Positions 1 to 6,269 of a DNA stretch of 12,630 nt are shown here, piece by piece. Each line of letters begins with the position of its first letter. Positions within the stretch are counted from its first letter, which is position 1. The stretch comes from Actinomycetota bacterium (GTDB lineage: Bacteria > Actinomycetota > Thermoleophilia > Gaiellales > Gaiellaceae), in NCBI GenBank assembly GCA_005883365.1, contig VAXA01000021.1, positions 1-12,630 of the forward strand, written 5' to 3'. The position numbers and the translations under genes are program-made. The notes beneath the pieces are model-generated. The model worked only from the letters and a program-made list of their open reading frames with translations. It did not search any database and had not been told where the DNA came from.

Positions 1-1515
1 CAGCCTCCCCTCGCGCACGAGCCGGGCGAGCAGCTCGCTGTGGTGGACGACCTCGTAGGAGCCGCCGAAGTCGGGGTACTCGTTCGCGAGGGTGTTGAAG
101 CAGTGCGGGCAGCTGGCGACGATCTTCGTCACTCCCTGCTCGTTCAGCGTCGTCACGTTCTGTTCGGCGTAGGCCTGGAAGACGTACTCGTTGCCCATCC
201 GCCGGGCCGGATCGCCCGTGCACGCCTCACGCGGGCCGAGGATCGCGAACTCGACGCCTGCTTTCTGCAGCAGCTTCGCCGTCGACTCGGCCGACGCTCG
301 CGCGCGCTCGTCGAACGACGCGGCGCAGCCGACCCAGTAGAGGTACTCCGGCGCCGGGTCGCCCGGCTCGAGCACGCGCACGCCCAACTCCGCGGCCCAG
401 GCTGCGCGCTCGCTCTGCGGCTTCCCCCAGGGATTCGCGGCCCGCTCGACGTCACGCAGCATCGGCTCCGCCTCGGCAGGGAACTGCGCGTCGACCATCA
501 CGCGGCTGCGGCGCAGGTCGACGATGTGGTCGATGTGCTCGATCGAGACGGGGCACGCCTCGACGCACGCCCCGCACGTGACGCAGTCCCAGATCATCTC
601 CTCGGGCACCCCGTTGCCCAGGATCGGCTCGCCGTCCTCCGCGAACAGCTGGTCGCGGACGCCCATGATCACGAGCTTCGGCGAGAGGAGCTTCCCGGTC
701 GCATGCGCGGGGCAGACGTCCTGGCAGCGCCCGCACTCCGTGCACGAGAACGCGTCGACTACCTCCTTCCGTGTCAGGTCCGCCGCGGTCGCGACCCCGA
801 AGCGGAGCTCATCGTCCGGAACGTCGAAGCGCAGCGGCTCGAGCCGGCCAGGCGTGCCCGTGCGGGCGAGCCAGACATTCGCCGCGGCCGTCGCGATGTG
901 CAGGTGTTTCGAGCGCGGGACGTACCAAAGGAAGGTGAAGATGAAGGCGAGGTGGGTCCAGAGGAAGACGCGGTCGGCGTTGGTGTGGCGCGAAAACGCG
1001 TGCGCCATCGCCCGTGACAGCGGGCCGGCGGCGGGATAGAGACCGGCCGCGTACGCGGACGCATGCCAGAAGAGCAGGGAGGTGACGACGCCGGCGATCA
1101 TGAGGAGGATGAAGTCGGCCTCGCCGAGGTGCGACCCGCGGAACCGCTCGGGCCGGACGATCTTCCGGATCGCGAAGGCTGTCGCCACTCCCGCGAGCAC
1201 GAGCACGCAGAAGATGTCCGCGAGCCAGCCGAACCACCCCTGACCACCGAGCCAAGGCAGCTCGTCGCGCCCATCGACCGCGGAGATCATCGCCATCAGG
1301 ATCGTCGGCAGCAGGACGAGGAAGCCCCAGAAGATGAACGCGTGCATCAGGCCGGGAACGAGCCGCTGCAGCAGTTTCCGCTGCGCGAGCACGACCTCGA
1401 GCTCCGCGCGTGCCTGGCGTCGCGCGTCCTGCCGGCGGTCGTTCGGGACGGCGCGCTCGACGAGGCCGTAGAGGAAGACGCCTCGCCGCCACGCGCCCAG
1501 GCCGGCCCACGTCAC
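1..1515 (-). CDS. EtfD-like membrane Fe-S oxidoreductase (ETF:quinone), 3' end cut by window
   Basis: Probable ETF:(mena)quinone oxidoreductase of the EtfD type, which takes electrons from EtfBA and passes them into the membrane quinone pool. About 505 residues are visible, reading open to position 1, so the C-terminus is missing. The order seen is a hydrophobic NarI-gamma-like N-terminal half with several helices (for example HAFIFWGFLVLLPTILMAMI and FILLMIAGVVTSLLFW). Then come two 4Fe-4S motifs, CTECGRCQDVCP (Cys about 258-268) and CVTCGACVEACP (Cys about 311-321). A cysteine-rich CCG-type domain follows, with GCAASFDER (about 396), CTGDPARRMGNEY (about 432), SCPHCFNT (about 468) and VVHHSELL (about 489-496). 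It lies directly downstream of etfA on the same strand, which supports the ETF partnership. The start is uncertain. GTG at 1515 is the first standard start but clips the first membrane helix, and no ATG, GTG or TTG lies in frame just upstream; ATA at 1542 overlaps the etfA stop. Residue numbers count from 1515. Family call firm; the quinone role is inferred from the EtfD family. Confidence 0.88.
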   Translation of the reverse strand, partial: MTWAGLGAWRRGVFLYGLVERAVPNDRRQDARRQARAELEVVLAQRKLLQRLVPGLMHAFIFWGFLVLLPTILMAMISAVDGRDELPWLGGQGWFGWLADIFCVLVLAGVATAFAIRKIVRPERFRGSHLGEADFILLMIAGVVTSLLFWHASAYAAGLYPAAGPLSRAMAHAFSRHTNADRVFLWTHLAFIFTFLWYVPRSKHLHIATAAANVWLARTGTPGRLEPLRFDVPDDELRFGVATAADLTRKEVVDAFSCTECGRCQDVCPAHATGKLLSPKLVIMGVRDQLFAEDGEPILGNGVPEEMIWDCVTCGACVEACPVSIEHIDHIVDLRRSRVMVDAQFPAEAEPMLRDVERAANPWGKPQSERAAWAAELGVRVLEPGDPAPEYLYWVGCAASFDERARASAESTAKLLQKAGVEFAILGPREACTGDPARRMGNEYVFQAYAEQNVTTLNEQGVTKIVASCPHCFNTLANEYPDFGGSYEVVHHSELLARLVREGRL

Positions 1516-1538
1516 CAGCGCGACGAGGGCGAGCGCGC

Positions 1539-2363
1539 CTATGCCCGCACCCGCCTCAGCTCGGCGCTGATCGCGGGCACGACCTCGTGCAGGTCGCCGA
1601 TCACGGCGTAGTCGGCGACGGCCAGGATCGGCGCCTCGGGGTCGGTGTTGACGGCGAGGATCCGCTTCGCGCCTCTCGCACCCGCGACGTGCTGCGTCGC
1701 GCCGCTGATCCCGCATGCGACGTAGAGGTCGGCGGAGATCTTCGTTCCCGTCTGCCCGACTTGGTCGGTGTGCGGCCGCCAGCCGGCGCTCGTGACGACG
1801 CGGGAGCAGCCCACAGCGCCGCCGAGGAGAGCGGCGAGCTCCTCGATGATCGCGAAGCCCTCCGCGGAGCCGACGCCGCGGCCGCCGCCGACGACGACTT
1901 TCGCCTCGCGCAGCGAGACGCCAGTGCTCGACTCCTCGATTCGCTCGAGCACGCGCGGGGAGCCGTCGTCCTCCGCCGCCAGCATCTCGACGTCTCCGAT
2001 CTCGGCTGCGGGCTGTGTGTGTGGCGCGACGGTGAGGAGCTGCGGCGAGCCGTGCAGCCGCGCCTCCTCGACCAGGCTGCCGCCCCAGCGCTGCCTCGTG
2101 ACGACGTCACCTGCGATCGCCGTCACGTTGGCGGCGAAGGGGCGATCGAGGATGGCGCCCACGTGCGCGAGCACCTCGTTGCCGCGATCCGAGCCGGCCG
2201 CGACGATCGCCTCCGCCGGCTGCGCGGCGAGCGCTTTCGCCCACGCGGCGGGCTGGTACGCGCCGTCGAACGTGACGGCGCGGACGTCGCCCAGCGAGCG
2301 GGCGACGCCGACCGCCTGAGCGGAGAGCTCGTCGCCGGGTTCGACGAAGCAGAGGACGTTCAC
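1539..2363 (-). CDS. etfA: Electron transfer flavoprotein, alpha subunit
   Basis: Alpha subunit of the ETF heterodimer, which carries the redox FAD and shuttles electrons from acyl-CoA- or N-methyl-dehydrogenases to a membrane ETF:quinone reductase. The 274-residue product has the typical C-terminal FAD domain: GGGRGVGSAEGF (about 159-170), SAGWRPHTDQVGQTGTKISA (about 192-211), VACGISGATQH (about 215-225) and AVNTDPEAPI (about 237-246). It is a little shorter than the usual roughly 310-320 residues, the difference lying in the N-terminal domain. The GTG at 2363 overlaps the etfB stop (GTGA), with GGAG just upstream, so translational coupling is expected. The same frame stays open far upstream through etfB, but that extension is arginine-rich shadow sequence and is not part of the gene. 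The stop is TAG at 1539-1541. Part of the operon regulator-dehydrogenase-etfB-etfA-etfD. Confidence 0.95.
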   Translation of the reverse strand: MNVLCFVEPGDELSAQAVGVARSLGDVRAVTFDGAYQPAAWAKALAAQPAEAIVAAGSDRGNEVLAHVGAILDRPFAANVTAIAGDVVTRQRWGGSLVEEARLHGSPQLLTVAPHTQPAAEIGDVEMLAAEDDGSPRVLERIEESSTGVSLREAKVVVGGGRGVGSAEGFAIIEELAALLGGAVGCSRVVTSAGWRPHTDQVGQTGTKISADLYVACGISGATQHVAGARGAKRILAVNTDPEAPILAVADYAVIGDLHEVVPAISAELRRVRA

Positions 2364-3115
2364 GCGACTCCGAGCTCCTGCAGCACCTCGACGACGCGGG
2401 GCGCGGCGGCCGCGCCGTCGCCGAGGATCTCGGCCTGTTTCCCCTGGCCTTCCGGCACGATCAGCCGCAGCTTCTCGAGCTGCGCTGCGGGCGGAGACAC
2501 GGCCGTCCGGGCGAGCGGCTTCTGCTTCGCGCGCAGCCGGCCAGGCACGGACGGGTAGCGCGGCAGGTTGAGTCCCTCGAGCACGGTCAGCACCGCCGGC
2601 AGCGGCGCCTCGTACACGTCGCGTGGGCCGCCGACGTCGCGCTCGCAGCGGACGCTGCCGTCCCGGAGGTCGATCTTCTTCAAACCGGTGACGATCGGCA
2701 GCCCGAGTGCGTGCGCCACTCGGATACCGACCTGATACCCGCCCGCGTCGGCCGACTCGTTGCCGAAGAAGAGGAGGTGGAACGGCTCGGGCTCGCTGTG
2801 GAGCGCCTCGACGATCGCGCCTGCCGTCGCCTGCGCATCCCACTCCTCTCCCTGCGTCTCGAGGAGGATGCCGCGGTCGGCGCCGATCGCCATGCAGTCG
2901 CGGAGCTGCTCCTCCGCCTCGGCCGGGCCGAGGGTCATCACCACGACCTCGCCCCCTTCGGCTTCGACGATGCGCACCGCCTCCTCGACCGCGCACTCCT
3001 CGTGCGGCGAGATCGTGAAGCCGAGATGCCTGGTCTCGAGCGCCTGCGCATCGTCGGTGAGCACCATCTTCCCGCCCGTGAGCGGGACGCGCTTGACGCA
3101 GACGAGAATCCTCAC
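2360..3115 (-). CDS. etfB: Electron transfer flavoprotein, beta subunit
   Basis: Beta subunit of ETF (FixA family), which binds AMP or a second flavin and contacts the donor dehydrogenase. The 251 residues match the usual length. It opens with MRILVCVKRVP, typical of the family, then SPHEECAVEEAVRI (about 36-49), VVMTLGPAEAEEQLRDCMAIGADR (split: VVMTLGPAEAEE about 58-69, RDCMAIGADRGILL about 72-85), FFGNESADAGGYQVGIRVAH (about 116-135) and LPAVLTVLEGLNLPRYPS (about 172-189). The start is GTG at 3115, with GAGAGG eight bases upstream. It overlaps the stop of the upstream dehydrogenase as GTGA, and its own stop overlaps the etfA start in the same way. It sits between the FAD dehydrogenase and etfA, so this ETF is very probably the dedicated acceptor of that dehydrogenase. 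Whether it is an electron-bifurcating ETF cannot be decided by eye. Confidence 0.95.
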   Translation of the reverse strand: MRILVCVKRVPLTGGKMVLTDDAQALETRHLGFTISPHEECAVEEAVRIVEAEGGEVVVMTLGPAEAEEQLRDCMAIGADRGILLETQGEEWDAQATAGAIVEALHSEPEPFHLLFFGNESADAGGYQVGIRVAHALGLPIVTGLKKIDLRDGSVRCERDVGGPRDVYEAPLPAVLTVLEGLNLPRYPSVPGRLRAKQKPLARTAVSPPAAQLEKLRLIVPEGQGKQAEILGDGAAAAPRVVEVLQELGVA

Positions 3116-5568
3116 GAGCGAATCCTCTCGTTGTCGGGATCGAACGGCGGCCGCGAGCCGACCACCTCGACGGTGACCGGATGGAGCTCCTCCATGTACT
3201 GGACGTAGAGCTGCCCATGGTCGCCGGGCGGGAGGTACGACATGAGGATGTACTTGCCGAGCGACGGCCCCATGCCGGCGGAGGTGACGTACGAGCGGCG
3301 GCCCTTCGCGTCGATCAGCGGCGAGCCGTCCTCGCGCACGACCGGCTCCCGGCCCAGCGGAAAGCGCGTGTTCCCGGTCAGCGTCAGCGTGCAGCAGACG
3401 GCGGCCGGCTCGCGCTCACGGGCGGCGAGGTGCGCATCCTTGCCGACGAAGTCCTCGGCCTTCACCTTCCACCAGGCCATGTCGGCCTCGACCACGTCGT
3501 AGTCCTGGTCGAGCTCGAAGCCGAACGCGCGATACGCCTTCTCGAGACGCCCCGTCGTGCCGTAGACGCCGATGCCCGCCGGGACGACACCGTGCGGCTG
3601 TCCGGCTTCCCAGACCGCGTCCCACAGCGCCGCGCCGTGCTCGAATGGCACATACAGCTCCCAGCCGAGGTCGCCGACGTACGAGATCCGCGACGCGAGC
3701 ACCCCCAGACCGTCGACTCCGACCGTCTTCCAGGTCGCGAACGGAAAGCTCTCGTTCGAGACGTCGTCGCTCGTGATCGAGGAGAGGATGTCCCGCGCCC
3801 GCGGGCCCCAGAGGCCGACCGTGCACAGCGCCGACGTGTGGTCCTCGATCCACGCGTCCGGGCCGCAGTGGTCGCGGAACCACTTCATGTCGGCCATCCC
3901 ATGCGCGCCGCCCGTGACGACGCGGAAGCGGTCGTCGGCCATCTTCATGATCGTCAGGTCTGACTTGAAGCCGCCGCCGGGCGCGAGCACGGGCGTGTAG
4001 ATCACGCGGCCGTCCGGGACGTTCATCTGCCGGGCGGCCACCGTCTGCACGCAGTCGAGGGCGCCGGGACCGACGACGTCGAAGACGCAGAACGCGGTCA
4101 GGTCGAACATCGCGGCCCGCTCGCGCATCGCGAGGTGCTCGGCATTGATGATCGGCGACCACCAGCGCGCGTCCCACTCGTGCTCGCGCGGCTTCACGCC
4201 GTACTCCTCGACGAGCGGCGCGTTCGCCTCGTACCAGTGCGGGCGCTCCCAGGCGGCCGCTTCGAAGAAGACGGCGCCGAGCTGCTGCTCGCGGTCGTAG
4301 AAGGGGGAGACGCGGACGCCGCGGTTCGACTCCCACTGCTCGCCCGGGTGCACGATCCCGTACGTCTTGTTGAAGCCCTCGGCCGCGCGGCCCTTGACGT
4401 GCTGCGGCGTGCGCTGCTCCGGATAGAAGCGGGCGATGTCGGACGACTGCAGGTCGATCTCCGGCTCGCCGAGCACCATCCACTCCGCCAGCGACTTGCC
4501 GACTCCCGGGCCTTCCTTCACCCACACGGCCGCCGCCGACCAGAGCCCCTTCACCTCGGGCGTCTCGCCGAGCAGCGGCAGGCCGTCCGGCGTCAGCGAG
4601 AGGAGGCCGTTGATCGCGTACTTGATCCCGACGGACTCGTCGCCGAGGATCTCGGGGACGAGCTCGAGCCCGTGCTCGAGCTGGAGCTCGAAGTCCTCCT
4701 GGGTGAACGGCAGCTCGGTGGGCGTGAGCGCCGCCTCCTCGATGGAGAGGATCTCGTCGGGGTCGTGGAGAATCGGCCGGTGGGCGTACGAGCCGACCTC
4801 GAGCCCCTGCCCGTCCTGCCGCTCGTACATGTTCGTGTCCATGTCGCGCACGATCGGGTAGTCGACGGCGGTCTTCGAGTCGAGGAAGCGCGGCACGGGG
4901 CCGACGTCGATCATCTGGTGCACCGCGGGTGTCAGCGGGATCGAGGCGCCGGCCATCTGCGCGAGCCGCGGCGACCACACACCGCACGCGATCGCCACGA
5001 CGTCGGCCTCGAAGTCGCCCCGGGTGGTACGCACGCGGCGCACCCGGCCGTCCTCGACGTCGATCCCCTTGACCTCGGTGTTGGCCAGGATCTGCGCGCC
5101 CTTCGCCTGTGCGCGTTCCCGCATGAGCGTGCCGAAGCGGAGGGAGTCGACCACTGCCACGGACGGCGAGTAGAAGCCGCCGAGCAGGATCGACTCGTCG
5201 ACGAACGGGACGAGCTCCTTGATCTCCGCGGGCGTGACGAGACGGCACCCCTCGACGCCCCACGACTTGGCCGAGGCCATCCGCCGCCGCAGCTCCTCCA
5301 GCCGCTCCTCGGTGCGCGCGACCTCGATGCCTCCGCATTCGTGCAGCGTCCCGGTCTCGCGGTACTGGCGCATCGACTCGAGGGTGAGCTGCGTCATCTC
5401 CTTCGAGTGGTCGACCGGGAAGATGAAGTTCGACGCATGGCCCGTCGACCCGCCGGGGTTGGGGAAGGGGCCCTTGTCCACCTGGACGAGGTCGGTCCAG
5501 CCGAGCTCGGCGAGCCAGCCGATCAGGCTGTTGCCGACGATCCCGCCGCCGATCACGACGACCTTCAC
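3112..5568 (-). CDS. FAD-dependent N-methyl dehydrogenase fused to GcvT folate domain (dimethylglycine/sarcosine dehydrogenase family)
   Basis: Two-domain flavoenzyme of 818 residues, the size of Arthrobacter dimethylglycine oxidase (about 830). Family members oxidise an N-methyl group in the FAD domain and pass the C1 unit to tetrahydrofolate in the C-terminal aminomethyltransferase domain. Seen: an N-terminal dinucleotide fold VVVIGGGIVGNS (3-14), and GGSTGHASNF (39-48) whose His44 matches the histidine that carries covalent FAD in relatives. His217 (PAVHQM), Tyr248 (DTNMYER) and Asp537 (FKSDLTI) match the active-site His, Tyr and folate-side Asp of dimethylglycine oxidase. The linker region is about 370-430, GcvT about 430-700 and GcvT-C about 715-810. 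The segment around 681-705 is unlike the family's usual PFEAGLGFAVKM, so folate handling may differ. The start GTG at 5568 overlaps the regulator stop (GTGA) and GGTGAG lies just upstream. With etfBA and etfD downstream it is inferred to be an ETF-linked dehydrogenase rather than an oxidase. The substrate is unknown: dimethylglycine, sarcosine or another N-methyl amino acid. Confidence 0.9.
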   Translation of the reverse strand: MKVVVIGGGIVGNSLIGWLAELGWTDLVQVDKGPFPNPGGSTGHASNFIFPVDHSKEMTQLTLESMRQYRETGTLHECGGIEVARTEERLEELRRRMASAKSWGVEGCRLVTPAEIKELVPFVDESILLGGFYSPSVAVVDSLRFGTLMRERAQAKGAQILANTEVKGIDVEDGRVRRVRTTRGDFEADVVAIACGVWSPRLAQMAGASIPLTPAVHQMIDVGPVPRFLDSKTAVDYPIVRDMDTNMYERQDGQGLEVGSYAHRPILHDPDEILSIEEAALTPTELPFTQEDFELQLEHGLELVPEILGDESVGIKYAINGLLSLTPDGLPLLGETPEVKGLWSAAAVWVKEGPGVGKSLAEWMVLGEPEIDLQSSDIARFYPEQRTPQHVKGRAAEGFNKTYGIVHPGEQWESNRGVRVSPFYDREQQLGAVFFEAAAWERPHWYEANAPLVEEYGVKPREHEWDARWWSPIINAEHLAMRERAAMFDLTAFCVFDVVGPGALDCVQTVAARQMNVPDGRVIYTPVLAPGGGFKSDLTIMKMADDRFRVVTGGAHGMADMKWFRDHCGPDAWIEDHTSALCTVGLWGPRARDILSSITSDDVSNESFPFATWKTVGVDGLGVLASRISYVGDLGWELYVPFEHGAALWDAVWEAGQPHGVVPAGIGVYGTTGRLEKAYRAFGFELDQDYDVVEADMAWWKVKAEDFVGKDAHLAAREREPAAVCCTLTLTGNTRFPLGREPVVREDGSPLIDAKGRRSYVTSAGMGPSLGKYILMSYLPPGDHGQLYVQYMEELHPVTVEVVGSRPPFDPDNERIRS

Positions 5569-6203
5569 ACGCTCACCAGGACCTTCCGCATCGCCTGCTC
5601 GAAGCCCTGGACGTGCGCACGCATCGTGTCCGCCGCCCGGTCGCCGTTGCCGACGACGATGTCCTGGATGAGCGCGCGGTGTGCCTCGACCGCCTCCTCG
5701 AGGTCCTGCGCGCGGCCGAGCGCGATCATCCAGATGCGCAGAGCGAGGACGTAGTACTCGCCTAGCGTCTTCTCGAGCAGGTGGTTGTGCGCGGCCCGGT
5801 GGACCGCGCGATGGATGCGCTCGTCGAGGGCCATGAGGTCGGCGCCGCGCTTGATCTGGTCGCCGAGCGCAGCGAGCTCGTCGCGCTCCTCGTCGGTCGC
5901 ACGCTCGGCCGCAAGCCGGGCGGCCTCTGGCTCGAGCGTCGCCCGTACCTCTGATATACGCGCGAGATCCCGCACGTCCACGCCCGTCACGAACATGCCG
6001 CGGCGGGGGAAGACCTCGACGAGCTGCTCCTGCGCGAGGCGGCGCAGCGCCTCGCGCACCGGCGTCCGGCCGATGCCGAGGCTCTCGATGAGCGCCCGCT
6101 CGTCGATCAGGGCTCCCGGGGCAAGCTCGAGGGAGACGATCAGCTCGCGGATCGCGACGTAGGCGCGGTCGGCGAGCGACGAAGCCTGCACCGCACTCTC
6201 CAC
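5565..6203 (-). CDS. GntR-family transcriptional regulator, FadR/FCD subfamily
   Basis: Ligand-responsive DNA-binding repressor or activator of 212 residues. The N-terminal winged helix-turn-helix spans about 10-73, including LADRAYVAIRELI, the recognition-helix segment IGRTPVREALRRLA (about 44-57) and the wing VFPRRGMFV (about 64-72). The C-terminal all-helical FCD domain spans about 78-205, with likely metal/ligand residues Asp127, His131, His175 and His197 in the DERIHRAVHRAAHN, EAHRAL and RAHVQG segments. FCD regulators typically sense small carboxylates or amino acids. It is the first gene of the catabolic operon, its stop overlaps the dehydrogenase start (GTGA), and it faces fhs across a 66-bp region holding a perfect palindrome, so autoregulation and control of both units are likely. 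The start is GTG at 6203; it fits a leaderless transcript because a TAATAT box lies six bases upstream. An in-frame GTG a few codons later would lose little. Confidence 0.93.
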   Translation of the reverse strand: MESAVQASSLADRAYVAIRELIVSLELAPGALIDERALIESLGIGRTPVREALRRLAQEQLVEVFPRRGMFVTGVDVRDLARISEVRATLEPEAARLAAERATDEERDELAALGDQIKRGADLMALDERIHRAVHRAAHNHLLEKTLGEYYVLALRIWMIALGRAQDLEEAVEAHRALIQDIVVGNGDRAADTMRAHVQGFEQAMRKVLVSV

Positions 6204-6238
6204 ACAGATATATTACTCATATGCCGGTGGCTGCCACC
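6204..6238 (-). promoter_or_regulatory. Leaderless promoter of the gntR-dehydrogenase-etf operon
   Basis: Read on the minus strand, TAATAT (6215 down to 6210) is followed by six bases and then the GTG start at 6203. A transcript starting about 7 bases after a -10 box would begin at the start codon itself, the typical actinobacterial leaderless arrangement. No Shine-Dalgarno sequence is present, which agrees. The -35 region at the usual 17-base spacing falls at about 6238-6233, inside the palindrome, and is a weak match to consensus, which suggests regulator control. The local AT-rich stretch stands out against GC-rich surroundings. Inferred from pattern only. Confidence 0.55.
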
Positions 6239-6269
6239 GGCTGTGCTGTAGAAACCAAGTAGACCGGGC
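6209..6269 (+). promoter_or_regulatory. Candidate fhs-operon promoter and 5' leader
   Basis: The plus strand carries TATATT at 6209-6214, a reasonable -10 box that would start transcription near 6221 and leave a leader of roughly 50 bases carrying the palindrome before the GTG at 6270. No clear -35 box is visible upstream within the gntR coding sequence, and no good Shine-Dalgarno sequence precedes the fhs start. The bases overlap the oppositely directed gntR promoter, so the two probably compete or are co-regulated. Weak, position-based call. Confidence 0.35.
6223..6241. promoter_or_regulatory. Perfect 9-1-9 palindrome, probable operator
   Basis: GCCGGTGGC T GCCACCGGC is an exact inverted repeat of 9-base arms around one central base, in the middle of the divergent gntR/fhs intergenic region. 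Its GGT...ACC half-sites are compatible with the symmetric operators of FadR-type GntR proteins. It overlaps the expected -35 and spacer region of the gntR operon promoter. If fhs uses the TATATT box at 6209-6214, the palindrome would also cover the first transcribed bases of the fhs operon. Binding by the adjacent GntR/FCD protein is inferred. Confidence 0.6.

Noticed and set aside
809..1510. 233-codon minus-strand open frame in the EtfD region
   Set aside because: Arg/Ala/Pro-rich shadow. The neighbouring frame encodes membrane helices and two 4Fe-4S motifs and is the real gene.
2364..3218. Upstream extension of the etfA frame to a 559-codon protein
   Set aside because: The extension is an Arg/Ala-rich out-of-frame reading of etfB. 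GTG at 2363 with a GTGA overlap gives the normal ETF alpha N-terminus.
4135..5754. 539-codon open frame on the plus strand opposite the dehydrogenase
   Set aside because: Arg/Leu/His/Val-rich shadow of the GC-rich minus-strand gene. The minus strand carries clear FAD and GcvT motifs and the plus frame has no recognisable domain.
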